Shown here: positions 8,745-17,334 of the stretch, piece after piece
Layout: the number at the start of each line of letters is the position of its first letter
How positions within the stretch are numbered: the first letter of the stretch is position 1
DNA from: Comamonas sp. lk
GTDB lineage: Bacteria > Pseudomonadota > Gammaproteobacteria > Burkholderiales > Burkholderiaceae_C
Length of the DNA stretch: 52,742 nucleotides
Direction: 5' to 3'
Assembly (NCBI GenBank): GCA_945860595.1
Contig: CAMAQV010000017.1
Location: 1-52,742 of the forward strand
Notes under the pieces: generated by a model
Databases searched by the model: none
What the model was told of the DNA's origin: nothing
The model's input: the letters and a program-made list of their open reading frames with translations, nothing else
Position numbers and translations under genes: made by a program

Positions 8745-9749
8745 CTATTTGACGGCATTGATGCGTTCAAGCAGGCCGTGCGGCCAGGTCCTGGCGTAGT
8801 CGGCGCTCATATAGGCGGCTTGCACGGTTTTGTGGAAGGCGTCCAGATCGGGCGTTGTCACCTGCAGGCCCTCCTTCTTGAAAAACTCCACCAATTGGGC
8901 TTCTTCCTTGGTGCGGTTCTCGTTGTTGTAGGCAGCGGCGGCCAGGGCTGCGGCCTGGACTTTCTGGCGTTGCGCCGCGCTCATGGCCGAGAGTGCCTTG
9001 TTGGAGATGGCGATGAACAAGCCGTCCACCAGGTGGCTGGTGAGCACGATCTGCTTGGTCACTTCGTAGAACTTGGCGGCCTTAACCGTGGGCAGCGGGT
9101 TGTCCTGGCCGTCGATGGTGCCGGCTTTGAGGCCCAGATAGACCTCACCAAAAGCCAGCGGCGTGGCAGTGGCACCCAGCGCCTCGCCCAGAAACAGCCA
9201 GTCCTTGGAGCCTGGCATGCGCAACTTCACGCTCTTGAGGTCGGCCGGCGTTTTGACGTTGCGCACTTCGCGCAAATTCACCTGGCGGGTGCCGTAGTAG
9301 CAGGTGGACAAAATGGTGATGTCCATCTTTTCTGCGACGGTCTTGAACATCTCCGTACCAATCGGGCCATTGAAAATTTTCTGCTGCTGCGCCGGGTCGC
9401 GCACCACATAACCGGCCGTGAAAATCGAAAACTCGGGGATGATTTTGGCAATGTCGGCGGCCGATACCGTGGTCAGTTCCAGATTGCCACGCGCCATGGC
9501 AGCGGGTTCCGCGCCCTGTTTGAACAGGCTGGCATTGAGGTTGATTTGCACCTCAAATTCGCCCGGTGCGCTTTTGTCCAGCGTATCTTTGAAAATCGTC
9601 CACATCTTGGCGTGCCAGTCATCGGGCACAGCAGGGCTGGAGATACGCAGCAGCGCTTTGCTCTGCGACCAGGCCGGTAGCGCCAGGCTGCCACTTGCTG
9701 CCATCGCGGCGAGAACGGCCCGGCGGCGTGGAGAGTTGGTATGGCTCAT
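8745..9749 (-). CDS. dctP: TRAP transporter substrate-binding protein, DctP type
   Basis: Periplasmic solute-binding protein, 334 residues, delivering the ligand to DctQM. The start at 9749 (MSHTNSPRRRAVLAAMAASG) is preceded by GAGGAG six bases away and gives a signal peptide with an RRR patch and a hydrophobic core ending in LPAWSQ, possibly Tat-exported. The mature part shows the DctP fold: LELTTVSAADIAKIIPEFSIF near residue 95, then the VKLRMPGSKDWLFLGEALGATATPLAFGEVYLGL segment that holds the carboxylate-binding Arg (VKLRMPG), and GTIDGQDNPLPTV. Candidate ligands given the neighbours are organic acids or N-methylated amino acids; the ligand cannot be read from sequence. Upstream ATGs in frame are rejected because they lack a ribosome site and would bury the signal peptide. 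Confidence 0.94.
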   Translation of the reverse strand: MSHTNSPRRRAVLAAMAASGSLALPAWSQSKALLRISSPAVPDDWHAKMWTIFKDTLDKSAPGEFEVQINLNASLFKQGAEPAAMARGNLELTTVSAADIAKIIPEFSIFTAGYVVRDPAQQQKIFNGPIGTEMFKTVAEKMDITILSTCYYGTRQVNLREVRNVKTPADLKSVKLRMPGSKDWLFLGEALGATATPLAFGEVYLGLKAGTIDGQDNPLPTVKAAKFYEVTKQIVLTSHLVDGLFIAISNKALSAMSAAQRQKVQAAALAAAAYNNENRTKEEAQLVEFFKKEGLQVTTPDLDAFHKTVQAAYMSADYARTWPHGLLERINAVK

Positions 9750-9816
9750 TCGGGGCTCCTCTGTTGGTATGGTGTGTCGCTGCCAGGCAACGCCGCGGGA
9801 TGATAGCGGTGCCTGC

Positions 9817-10296
9817 TCAGACCGCTGGCTTGTCCGGTGCAGCTGGATTGCGTCGGCCGAACATGGCCCAGCCCTCCATGGACAAGACTTTTTCGCCACC
9901 CTCATGCGACATTTCCCACGCGATGCGGATCATGCCCACGTGGGGGCGCGAACGCATAGCGCGGGTGTCGGTGATGCGCACCCGCAGGCGCAGGGTGTCG
10001 CCCGGGAAAACAGGCTTGTGCCACTGGATGTTTTCCAGCCCGGGCGAGCCCAGGCTGGAGCTGTCAATCAGAAAGTGGTCGACCATCAGGCGCATGGCCA
10101 TGGAGCAGGTATGCCAGCCGCTGGCGCACAGCGCGCCGAACACCGATGCCCGTGCCGCTTCGTCGTCCAGATGAAAGGCTTGCGGGTCGAACTGTGTGGC
10201 AAAGGCAATGATGGCTTCGCGTGTGGGCGTGACGCTGCCCAGGTCGCGCACCTGGCCGGCTTGCAAGTCTTCCCAGCAAATGTTTGGGTGTGCCAT
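9817..10296 (-). CDS. MaoC-like hot-dog dehydratase
   Basis: Hot-dog-fold enoyl-CoA hydratase-like protein of 159 residues, starting at the ATG at 10294-10296 (MAHPNICWEDL). MaoC family features: the RDLGSVTPTREAIIAFATQFDPQAFHLDDEAA segment carrying the catalytic D..H pair (FDPQAFHLD), GALCASGWHTCSMAMRLM, and KPVFPGDTLRLRVRI. It probably hydrates an unsaturated acyl-CoA; the substrate is unknown. It lies 13 bases after an SDR and 67 before dctP, all on the same strand. The SDR-MaoC pair could perform a hydration-oxidation step on a CoA ester unrelated to the amine oxidase. Confidence 0.88.
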   Translation of the reverse strand: MAHPNICWEDLQAGQVRDLGSVTPTREAIIAFATQFDPQAFHLDDEAARASVFGALCASGWHTCSMAMRLMVDHFLIDSSSLGSPGLENIQWHKPVFPGDTLRLRVRITDTRAMRSRPHVGMIRIAWEMSHEGGEKVLSMEGWAMFGRRNPAAPDKPAV

Positions 10297-10309
10297 TTTT
10301 TTCCTTGTG

Positions 10310-11071
10310 TCAGCGGCCACCGGCCACGTCGATGATGGATCCGGTGACGTAGCTGGCCGCATCGCCCAACAACCACACCACCGACTCTGCAATCTCCTGC
10401 GCGGTACCCGGGCGCTGCATGGGCACCTGCGGTGCCAGGTCGCGTGCGCGGTCGGGCAGGCCACCGCTGGCGTGCAGTTCGGTATCAATAATCCCCGGAC
10501 GCACGCAGTTGACGCGTATGCCCTCGCCCGCCACTTCCTTGGCCAGGCCCACGGTGAAGGTGTCAATCGCCCCTTTGCTGGCGGCGTAGTCCACGTACTG
10601 CCCGGGCGATCCCAGGCGCGCGGCCACGCTGCCCAGGTTGATGATTACGCCGCCTACGCCACCGTGGCGCGTGCTCATGCGCAGCACCGCCTCGCGGGCG
10701 CAGGCCATGCTGCCCAGCACGTTGATGCGCATCATGCGCTCCAGTCGTTCCCAGGACATCTCATCCAGCCGGGCGGTCATATCCACCACCCCTGCGTTGT
10801 TGACCAGCGCGGTGATGGTGCCAAGGCGGGCGTCCACCTGCGTAAAAAGCCGTGCGATCTGCACCGGGTCGCCGACGTCGGCCTGAAAGGCGGCGGCTTT
10901 GCCGCCATGGGCTTGGATCTGCTGCACCATTGCCTGGGCGGCGCTGGCGTTGCCGGCGTAATTCACGGCCACGGTCCAGCCCTGGCGGGCTGCCAGCAGC
11001 GCGGTGGCGGCACCGATGCCGCGGCTGGCACCAGTGATCAAGACAAGTGGCGAAGGGTGATGGGTGCTCAT
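10310..11071 (-). CDS. SDR family NAD(P)-dependent oxidoreductase
   Basis: Classical short-chain dehydrogenase of 253 residues. The cofactor loop TGASRGIG is near residues 13-20, NNAG near 91, catalytic Ser in NLGSVAARLG near 148, and YAASK near 162-166. It ends in the SDR-typical YVTGSIIDVAGGR. Similar to FabG/sugar or 3-hydroxyacyl reductases; the substrate is not assigned. The start at 11071 (MSTHHPSPLVLITGASRG) fits the fold; much longer in-frame extension upstream shows no domain and is not used. It heads the minus-strand block with MaoC and dctPQM, and is divergent from the cupin gene across a 96-base gap. Confidence 0.9.
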   Translation of the reverse strand: MSTHHPSPLVLITGASRGIGAATALLAARQGWTVAVNYAGNASAAQAMVQQIQAHGGKAAAFQADVGDPVQIARLFTQVDARLGTITALVNNAGVVDMTARLDEMSWERLERMMRINVLGSMACAREAVLRMSTRHGGVGGVIINLGSVAARLGSPGQYVDYAASKGAIDTFTVGLAKEVAGEGIRVNCVRPGIIDTELHASGGLPDRARDLAPQVPMQRPGTAQEIAESVVWLLGDAASYVTGSIIDVAGGR

Positions 11072-11167
11072 GCGTGGATACCGTTTCTCATGTGAAGGGC
11101 CGATTGCAGCACACCATGGCGCGCCGGTTTGCCTTGGTAGGATAGGTGACCCCGTTCTGGAGCCCCC

Positions 11168-11446
11168 ATGCAGCCCGCCAACCTGGAAGACTTTACCGCC
11201 CAAGCCATGGACGAAGGCTTTGACGAAATCATCACCCGCGAGTGGGGCCCCGAGTTGCACCTCGACAGCCACACCCACCCCTTTGATATCCGCGTCCACG
11301 TGGCGCGCGGCAGTCTGGTGTTGACGCTGGGAGACACCAGCCGCACCTACCAGGCCGGTGACGGTTTCCGCTTGGCGCGCAATACCCCGCACGCTGAACA
11401 TTACGGCCCCCAGGGCGCGACTTTCTGGGTGGCCCGGGCGAACTGA
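11168..11446 (+). CDS. Small single-domain cupin protein
   Basis: A 92-residue cupin with the motif-1 pattern LHLDSHTHPFDIRVHVARG and the motif-2 pattern YQAGDGFRLARNTPHAEHYG; the three His plus Asp/Glu suggest a bound metal. Such small cupins bind or isomerise sugars or act as sensors; no specific role can be assigned. The start ATG at 11168 has GGAG just upstream. It precedes bciA by 16 bases on the same strand and may be co-transcribed with it, but no functional link is evident. Confidence 0.8.
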   Translation: MQPANLEDFTAQAMDEGFDEIITREWGPELHLDSHTHPFDIRVHVARGSLVLTLGDTSRTYQAGDGFRLARNTPHAEHYGPQGATFWVARAN

Positions 11447-11462
11447 ACGCCATTCAACTGCC

Positions 11463-12479
11463 ATGAACGAAATAGATGCTTTGCCCATCGCGCCGCAGCG
11501 GGTGCTGGTGTTGGGTGGCACCGGCACCATCGGCCAGGCCACGGTGCGTGCGCTGCAGCGCCTGGGCCACACGGTGGTCTGCGTGGTGCGCGCCCGCGCT
11601 GGTGTGGGGGGTGCTTTATCGCGGGCTGATTGCCAGCGTATGCTGCCCGGCGCGCAGCTGCGAGTGGCAGATGTCGGTGACCCAGCCGCGCTGCTGCGCG
11701 ATGCGGTGTGTGGCGAGCACTTTGACGCGGTGGTGTCCTGTTTGGCATCGCGCACCGGCGCGCCGAAGGACGCATGGGCCATAGACCACCAGGCGCATCT
11801 GCATGCGCTGACAGCGGCCCGCCAAGCCGGTGCTGCACACTTCGTGTTGCTGTCGGCGATATGTGTGCAAAAGCCGCTGCTGGCTTTCCAGCACGCCAAA
11901 CTGGCGTTTGAGCAGGCGTTGATCGACTCCGGCATGCGTTACTCCATCGTACGACCCACGGCGTTCTTCAAGTCACTTTCAGGCCAGATCGAGCGGGTGC
12001 GCAAGGGCAAGCCTTTTTTGCTTTTCGGCGACGGCACGCTGACCGCCTGCACCCCTATCAGTGACGATGATCTGGGCGACTACATCGCCGCCTGCCTGCA
12101 TACCCAAGATTGCTACAACCGCATCCTGCCCATAGGCGGGCCCGGCCCGGCCATCACGCCGCGCGAGCAGGGGGAACATTTGTTTGCGCTGCTGGGCAAA
12201 GCGCCGCGTTTCAAGCAGGTTCCGGTCGCCTTGCTAGACGGGATCATTGCGGTGTTGTCTACTCTGGGGCGGCTCTTCCCGGCGCTCCAGGCCAAAGCCG
12301 AGCTGGCCCGCATTGGCCGCTACTACGCCACGGAGTCCATGCTGGTGTGCAACCCGCAAACCGGGCGCTACGACGCGGCGGCCACACCGTCCACCGGCAG
12401 CCAGACCTTGTTTGCCTACTACGCCGAGGTACTAGGCGGGAAAGCCGCCGCCCAGCGCGGCGACCACGCGGTGTTTTAA
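11463..12479 (+). CDS. bciA: Divinyl (proto)chlorophyllide a 8-vinyl reductase, BciA type
   Basis: NAD(P)-binding Rossmann-fold reductase of 338 residues. BciA reduces the C8 vinyl group of divinyl protochlorophyllide to ethyl in (bacterio)chlorophyll synthesis, in the cytosol or at the membrane. Strong signatures: VLVLGGTGTIGQATVRALQRLGH at the N-terminus, ASRTGAPKDAWAIDHQAHLHAL, FVLLSAICVQKPLLAFQHAKLAFE, SIVRPTAFFKSLSGQIERVRKGKPF and FGDGTLTACTPISDDDLGDYIA, plus the C-terminal AELARIGRYYATESMLV; together these set it apart from generic NmrA/SDR proteins. The start at 11463 (MNEIDALPIAPQRVLVLGG) is chosen over a longer frame. No other bch, crt or puf gene is in the window, so this gene is detached from the photosynthesis cluster. 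Confidence 0.9.
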   Translation: MNEIDALPIAPQRVLVLGGTGTIGQATVRALQRLGHTVVCVVRARAGVGGALSRADCQRMLPGAQLRVADVGDPAALLRDAVCGEHFDAVVSCLASRTGAPKDAWAIDHQAHLHALTAARQAGAAHFVLLSAICVQKPLLAFQHAKLAFEQALIDSGMRYSIVRPTAFFKSLSGQIERVRKGKPFLLFGDGTLTACTPISDDDLGDYIAACLHTQDCYNRILPIGGPGPAITPREQGEHLFALLGKAPRFKQVPVALLDGIIAVLSTLGRLFPALQAKAELARIGRYYATESMLVCNPQTGRYDAAATPSTGSQTLFAYYAEVLGGKAAAQRGDHAVF

Positions 12480-12488
12480 GGCAGCGGT

Positions 12489-13013
12489 ATGGACGGCATC
12501 GCGCAGTGGCTGTTTCTGGCGTACTTTGTGCTGATGCTGGCCACGCTGGTCTGGAAGACGCCTGTCATCAGCGGACCGTGGCTGTTTTTGCTGCGGGCAT
12601 TTTTCCCCAACTGGAAGTTTTTCCATGCTGTGGGATACGCGCCGCGCTTGTATGCGCGCACGGTGGCGCATGTTCCCGGCGCGCCGCGCGCTTGGGGCAG
12701 CTGGACCCTGCTCTACCCCCGGCGCACCCGCCACTGGTGGCACTTGTTTCACAACCCTGATACCAATCTCGGCCTGGCGCAGCAAAACCTGGTGCACCAC
12801 CTGGGCACGGATATCAATGCGCTGCCCGATGGCGGTGATCCCGGCAGTCTGGTGACCTACGGCATGGCCTGCAATCTGGTCGCCCACAGCATGCAGGCCC
12901 AGTTCCCCGGTTGCAGCCATTTCCAGTTTGAATTGCGTATGGAGCTGGAAGCTGCGCAGCACACCGTGGATGCGCAAACCATGCTGACTTCGCCGGTCTT
13001 GCCATGCCCTTGA
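12489..13013 (+). CDS. Hypothetical protein paired with HTTM gene
   Basis: 174 residues, not recognised with confidence. It begins with a hydrophobic helix (about residues 6-24, AQWLFLAYFVLMLATLVW), then a basic, aromatic-rich segment and the motif-like stretch TLLYPRRTRHWWHLFHNPDTNLGLAQQNLVHHL. The C-terminal half is soluble and acidic. The start ATG lies nine bases after bciA and its 3' end overlaps the next gene, a HTTM-domain protein, by ten bases. Probably a small membrane-anchored partner of the HTTM protein; its role is unknown. Confidence 0.6.
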   Translation: MDGIAQWLFLAYFVLMLATLVWKTPVISGPWLFLLRAFFPNWKFFHAVGYAPRLYARTVAHVPGAPRAWGSWTLLYPRRTRHWWHLFHNPDTNLGLAQQNLVHHLGTDINALPDGGDPGSLVTYGMACNLVAHSMQAQFPGCSHFQFELRMELEAAQHTVDAQTMLTSPVLPCP

Positions 13014-13795
13014 GCGCAGCCACCCGGAGTCTGGAGCTGCTGTTCGGCTTGAGCTTCTTGTTGCAGACGCTGGAACACCTGCGCATGGACCGGGCCATGG
13101 CCCCCGGCGGTTTATGGCCCTGGCACTTGCAGCGCCGCGACGTACCCAACCGCTATGTGCGCGCGCTGTTGGACCAGGTTTTTGCCCCGCAGGTCTTGCG
13201 TGCGCAATTGCTGCTGCGGGTGGTGGCCGTGGTGGTCCTGGTGGTGCAGGGCAGCAGTTTGGTGCTGGTGCTGTTTTTGTTCATCAGCCAGGTGCTGATG
13301 CTCTTGCGTTGGCGCGGCGCGTTCAATGGTGGCAGTGACTTCATGACGCTGATCGTGCTAACCGGCATGCTGATTGCGCAGTGCATGGCCCAGGCGGGCG
13401 ACCCGGAGCTGGGCTGGCGAGCGGGCCTGTGGTACATCAGCCTGCAAACCGTGACCTCGTATTTCATGTCCGGCTGGGTCAAGCTCTTGCAGCCACAGTG
13501 GCGCAGCGGCGAGGCGTTGCGAGTGTTTCTGAACGGTGCGATTTACGGCCCCTTGCCTGGGCGCCATCTCCTGAGCCGTCCCGTGCTGGCGCGGGCTGCT
13601 GCGTGGGCTTTCATTGTGTGGGAGTGCTGTTTTCCGCTCGCCTTTGTGGGGCCGCAAACCGCTGTATTTTTCTGCGCCAGCGCGGCCGTTTTTCACTTTC
13701 TGGTCTTCTGGTTCTTCGGCTTGAACCGCTTTTTCTGGGCCTGGGTCGCGACTTTTCCGGCCATTCTTGGTTGTGCGTCGCAGGGCTTGTTGTAG
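13004..13795 (+). CDS. HTTM-domain (horizontally transferred transmembrane) membrane protein
   Basis: 263-residue integral membrane protein with about six hydrophobic helices. The FNGGSDFMTLIVLTGMLIAQC segment, the YFMSGWVKLLQPQWRSGEAL segment and RALLDQVFAPQV fit the HTTM family, a membrane domain shared with vitamin K-dependent gamma-carboxylases but here without the carboxylase part. Function is unknown; such proteins are often found with a small partner, as here (10-base overlap). It converges on dnaE2, whose stop is nine bases away on the other strand. Confidence 0.75.
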   Translation: MPLSAATRSLELLFGLSFLLQTLEHLRMDRAMAPGGLWPWHLQRRDVPNRYVRALLDQVFAPQVLRAQLLLRVVAVVVLVVQGSSLVLVLFLFISQVLMLLRWRGAFNGGSDFMTLIVLTGMLIAQCMAQAGDPELGWRAGLWYISLQTVTSYFMSGWVKLLQPQWRSGEALRVFLNGAIYGPLPGRHLLSRPVLARAAAWAFIVWECCFPLAFVGPQTAVFFCASAAVFHFLVFWFFGLNRFFWAWVATFPAILGCASQGLL

Positions 13796-13804
13796 GCCCA
13801 GCGC

Positions 13805-16800
13805 TCAGCGAAAATCCCGGCTCTGCGCCGCCAGCACCCCCAACAGCGGCGTCAGGTCGATCAGGCGCTTGGCGACCAGATGGCATACCTCGCTGCCCGG
13901 GTCGCGCTGCCACACGCCGTACACCGCCAGCAGGCGGGCGCGCAGCAGCTCGGGGCGCTGCTTTTCTTTCAGGCTTTTCCAGACGATCACATTGGTGCTG
14001 CCGGTTTCATCCTCCAGCGTCACAAACACCACACCTTTGGCGGTTTGCGGTTGCTGGCGCATGGTGACCAGACCACAGGTGCGCACCAATCGCCCATGCG
14101 GCAGGTCGCGCATTTGCGCCGCGCTCAGCAGCTTGCGGCCCACCAGTTCGGAACGCAAAAACGCGACCGGGTGGCTGCGCAAACTTAGACCCGTGGCGGC
14201 GTAGTCCAAGACCACTTCTTCCGAGGCATCGGCGGGGCTGAAGACCAGCGCCTCTTCGTGTACCGGCGCGCCGTGCAAGAGTGCGGGCACGGGGTGTAGG
14301 GCAGACGCGTCCCAGACCTGCTGGCGGCGGTGGCCGCTCAGGCTGTGCAGCGCATCGGCAGCAGCCAGGGCCTTGAGGTCGCCGGCGTCGAGTGCGCCGC
14401 GTTGCGCCAGTTCGGCGGTGCTGGCAAAGGGTTGGTGCGCGCGCGCCGCCTGAATGCGTCCCGCCACGGCGGCCTGCAGGCCGCTGACCATGCACAGCCC
14501 CAAGCGAACAGCGGGCTGCGGCTGCGCGGCGTCCAAACAATTGGGATCTGACCCCGATTTCTCTAAGGTGCAATCCCAGGCGCTGTAGTTCACGTCCACG
14601 GGCAGCACGGTGACGCCGTGGCGGCGGGCGTCTTGGACGAGTTGGCTGGGGGCGTAAAAGCCCAGGGGCTGGCTGTTGAGCATGGCGGCCAGAAAGCAGG
14701 CGGGCTCGTGGTGTTTGAGCCAGCAGCTCACGTAAACCAAGAGCGCAAAGCTGGCGGCGTGGCTTTCGGGGAAACCGTATTCGCCAAAGCCTTCTATCTG
14801 CTTGAAGAGGCCATCGGCAAATTCTTGCGTGTAGCCCTTGGCCACCATCGCACCCACCAGACGCTCGTAAAAATGCTGTACGCCGCCCTTGCGCTTCCAC
14901 GCGGCCATGGAGCGGCGCAGGCTGTCGGCCTCGCCACCGCTAAAACTTGCTGCGGCCATGGCGATTTGCATCACCTGCTCCTGAAAAATCGGCACACCCA
15001 GCGTGCGTTTCAGCACTTCTTCCAGGGCGGGGCTGGCGTACTGCACGGCCTGCGGGTTGGCGCGTGCCTGCAAATACGGATGCACCATGCCACCTTGAAT
15101 CGGGCCGGGTCGCACGATGGCCACTTGCACCACCAGGTCGTAAAAGCAGCGCGGCTTCAAACGCGGCAGCATGCTCATTTGCGCCCGGCTTTCAATCTGG
15201 AACACGCCCACGGTATCGGCGCGGCAGATAATGTCGTAGGTGGTAGGGTCCTCGGCCGGAATGTCTTGTAGACGCATGGGTGTGCCGCGCCGCTGGCCGA
15301 TCAAATCCAGACAGCGGTGGATGGCGCTGAGCATGCCCAGGGCCAGCACATCCACCTTCAACAAGCCCACCGCGTCCAGATCATCTTTGTCCCACTGGAT
15401 GATGCTGCGCTCGGGCATGGCCGCGTTCTCCACCGGCACGATGCGCGTGAGCGGACCCTGCGTGAGCACAAAGCCACCCACGTGCTGGCTGAGGTGGCGG
15501 GGGAAGCCTTGCAGTTGTGTGGCCAGATCCAGCCACTGCTGCAGGCGGCGTGGTGGTGGCATGGTGAAGCCGGTTTGAGCACGGTTTACTTGCGCGCCAG
15601 AGCGCATGGATGCTTGTTCATTGGCTGGAGCCTGGGCGGCAGGGTGTTCAGCGTAGGTAAAGGAGGAGCCCGCGTAGCGGGCGGGGGACACGGAGCTGAG
15701 CGCCCTGCCGCCTAGGCTTGTGGCCGGCGAGGAACCTGCTTCTTGCGTTACACGTTCAATCGCACTCTGCAAACGCTCGGCCAGCACCGCACGTCCGTAC
15801 ATGCCGGGGTGTTCCTGGGCCATGGCGTTAATCAGCTCTTCCGGGATGCCGAGTGCGCGCCCCACATCGCGTAGCGCACTGCGTGGCCGGTAGCGGGTCA
15901 CCACCGCAGTAATCGCAGCCCGCTCGCGCCCGTATTTGGCGTAGATGTACTGAATGACTTCTTCGCGCCGCTGGTGCTCAAAGTCCACGTCAATATCGGG
16001 TGGCTCGTCGCGCTCGCGGCTGATGAAACGTTCAAACAGCACGCTCATTCGCGACGGGTCCACCTCGGTCACGCCCAGGCAGTAGCACACTGCCGAATTG
16101 GCCGCAGAGCCCCGGCCTTGGCACAGGATGTTGCGGCTGCGGGCAAAGCGCACGATGTCATGCACAGTCAAAAAATACATCTCGTATCGCAGCTCGGCGA
16201 TCAAAGCGAGCTCGTGCTCCACCTGCGTGCGCACGTTCGCGGGCATCCCACCGGGGTAGCGCAGCAGCGCGCCTTCTTCGGTGTACTGGCGCAGGGTTTG
16301 CGCCGGGGTGTGACCCGGCAGCACGGCTTCCAGAGGGTAGTGGTAGCGCAGACTGTTGAGCGAAAAATTGCAGCGCTGCGCCACCACCAGGGTGTTTGCC
16401 AGATGAACCGCATCAAATAAGGCAGCCAGGCGCGCACGGCTGCGCAAATGCCGCTCGGCGTTGGGCTGCAAGCCGCGCCCGCATTGCGCCAGCTGCAGGC
16501 CCAAGCGCACGGCGCTGACCACGTCGTGTAGGGGCTTGCGCGAGCGCAGGTGCATCTGAACCCCGCCCGTGGCGACCAGCGGTACGCCGGTGAATTGCGC
16601 AATCTGCTGCATGCGCACGGTGTTGCGGGCGTCCTGCGCGCCCAGGCTGCGCGACAGGCCCAGCCAGACTGCTGTACCGTAGCGTGCGCGTGCAGCCACC
16701 GCGATGGTGCAGGCTTTCTCCACCGGCAAGCTGGGCGGCAGCAGCAAGATGATTTCGTTGTGATCCAGCGTGGGCCAGACCTCAAAACCACCTGCGACCG

Positions 16801-17197
16801 CCGCCGCATTTTTTTGCGACTGCCAGCGCATTTCGTACTGCCCCTTGGGCGCAGCCCGGCGGGCACTGGTGATGAATGCGCACAAATTGCCCCAGCCGTG
16901 CAGGTCGTGCGACAGAGCTATGAAGCGGAATAAGGCCTCCGGCGCGCCGCTGCCCTGCGCCCTGTCGGAAGGCATCACGCCAAACTCCGCGCCCGGCAGT
17001 AGCTTCAAACCCGCATCCCGCGCCGCCTCATGCGCGCGCACCATGCCCGCCACCGAGCACTCGTCCGTCAGCGCCAGCGCCCGGTAGCCCAGCGTTCGGG
17101 CCCGATGCACCAGTTCATCGGGCAGAGATGCCCCGCGCTGAAAGCTGAAGGCGGACAGGCAATGCAGCTCAGCGTAGTCGGGAGAAGAAGGTTTCAT
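13805..17197 (-). CDS. dnaE2: Error-prone DNA polymerase III alpha subunit, DnaE2
   Basis: Translesion polymerase acting in SOS mutagenesis. 1130 residues, longer than the usual 1020-1070. An N-terminal PHP domain begins ELHCLSAFSFQRGAS. The polymerase core shows CQGRGSAANSAVCYCLG, PPDIDVDFEHQRREEVIQYIY (two catalytic Asp, near residue 400) and LLKVDVLALGML (third Asp). Helix-hairpin-helix and OB-fold parts follow. About 70 extra residues between AERLQSAIERV and RRLQQWLDLATQLQGF (roughly 470-540) coincide with a DNA palindrome and are not family sequence. The upstream region carries a CTGT-N8-ACAG LexA box. The usual partners imuA and imuB are not adjacent. Confidence 0.95.
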   Translation of the reverse strand: MKPSSPDYAELHCLSAFSFQRGASLPDELVHRARTLGYRALALTDECSVAGMVRAHEAARDAGLKLLPGAEFGVMPSDRAQGSGAPEALFRFIALSHDLHGWGNLCAFITSARRAAPKGQYEMRWQSQKNAAAVAGGFEVWPTLDHNEIILLLPPSLPVEKACTIAVAARARYGTAVWLGLSRSLGAQDARNTVRMQQIAQFTGVPLVATGGVQMHLRSRKPLHDVVSAVRLGLQLAQCGRGLQPNAERHLRSRARLAALFDAVHLANTLVVAQRCNFSLNSLRYHYPLEAVLPGHTPAQTLRQYTEEGALLRYPGGMPANVRTQVEHELALIAELRYEMYFLTVHDIVRFARSRNILCQGRGSAANSAVCYCLGVTEVDPSRMSVLFERFISRERDEPPDIDVDFEHQRREEVIQYIYAKYGRERAAITAVVTRYRPRSALRDVGRALGIPEELINAMAQEHPGMYGRAVLAERLQSAIERVTQEAGSSPATSLGGRALSSVSPARYAGSSFTYAEHPAAQAPANEQASMRSGAQVNRAQTGFTMPPPRRLQQWLDLATQLQGFPRHLSQHVGGFVLTQGPLTRIVPVENAAMPERSIIQWDKDDLDAVGLLKVDVLALGMLSAIHRCLDLIGQRRGTPMRLQDIPAEDPTTYDIICRADTVGVFQIESRAQMSMLPRLKPRCFYDLVVQVAIVRPGPIQGGMVHPYLQARANPQAVQYASPALEEVLKRTLGVPIFQEQVMQIAMAAASFSGGEADSLRRSMAAWKRKGGVQHFYERLVGAMVAKGYTQEFADGLFKQIEGFGEYGFPESHAASFALLVYVSCWLKHHEPACFLAAMLNSQPLGFYAPSQLVQDARRHGVTVLPVDVNYSAWDCTLEKSGSDPNCLDAAQPQPAVRLGLCMVSGLQAAVAGRIQAARAHQPFASTAELAQRGALDAGDLKALAAADALHSLSGHRRQQVWDASALHPVPALLHGAPVHEEALVFSPADASEEVVLDYAATGLSLRSHPVAFLRSELVGRKLLSAAQMRDLPHGRLVRTCGLVTMRQQPQTAKGVVFVTLEDETGSTNVIVWKSLKEKQRPELLRARLLAVYGVWQRDPGSEVCHLVAKRLIDLTPLLGVLAAQSRDFR
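15630..15717. repeat. In-frame palindromic element inside dnaE2
   Basis: Left arm 15630-15652 and right arm 15695-15717 are inverted repeats matching at 20 of 23 bases, enclosing 42 bases with a central GCCCGC/GCGGGC hairpin at 15668-15682. The element is read in frame by dnaE2 as roughly residues 494-523 and has no stop. It fits a dispersed palindromic repeat that inserted into a coding gene without breaking the frame. No second copy is seen in this window. Confidence 0.7.
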
Positions 17198-17253
17198 CCG
17201 GATTGGACAGCCAAATCGGGGTTTGCCCGATAGACAGCTTGGAAAACACCATT

Positions 17254-17273
17254 TACTGTAATTAAATACAGTA
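17254..17273 (-). promoter_or_regulatory. LexA (SOS) box upstream of dnaE2
   Basis: The sequence TACTGTAATTAAATACAGTA contains a CTGT-N8-ACAG core at 17256-17271, an exact match to the LexA consensus. It is 58 bases upstream of the dnaE2 start, the expected place for repression of this polymerase outside DNA damage. The site is nearly palindromic, so orientation is inferred from the neighbour. It could also influence brnT, which starts 100 bases away in the other direction. Confidence 0.85.
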
Positions 17274-17334
17274 TTTTAGACCCCTCAAATGCGTTGCAAA
17301 TGGCTACTTGGAGCGGGAGTCAGGCCAGAGGTGT

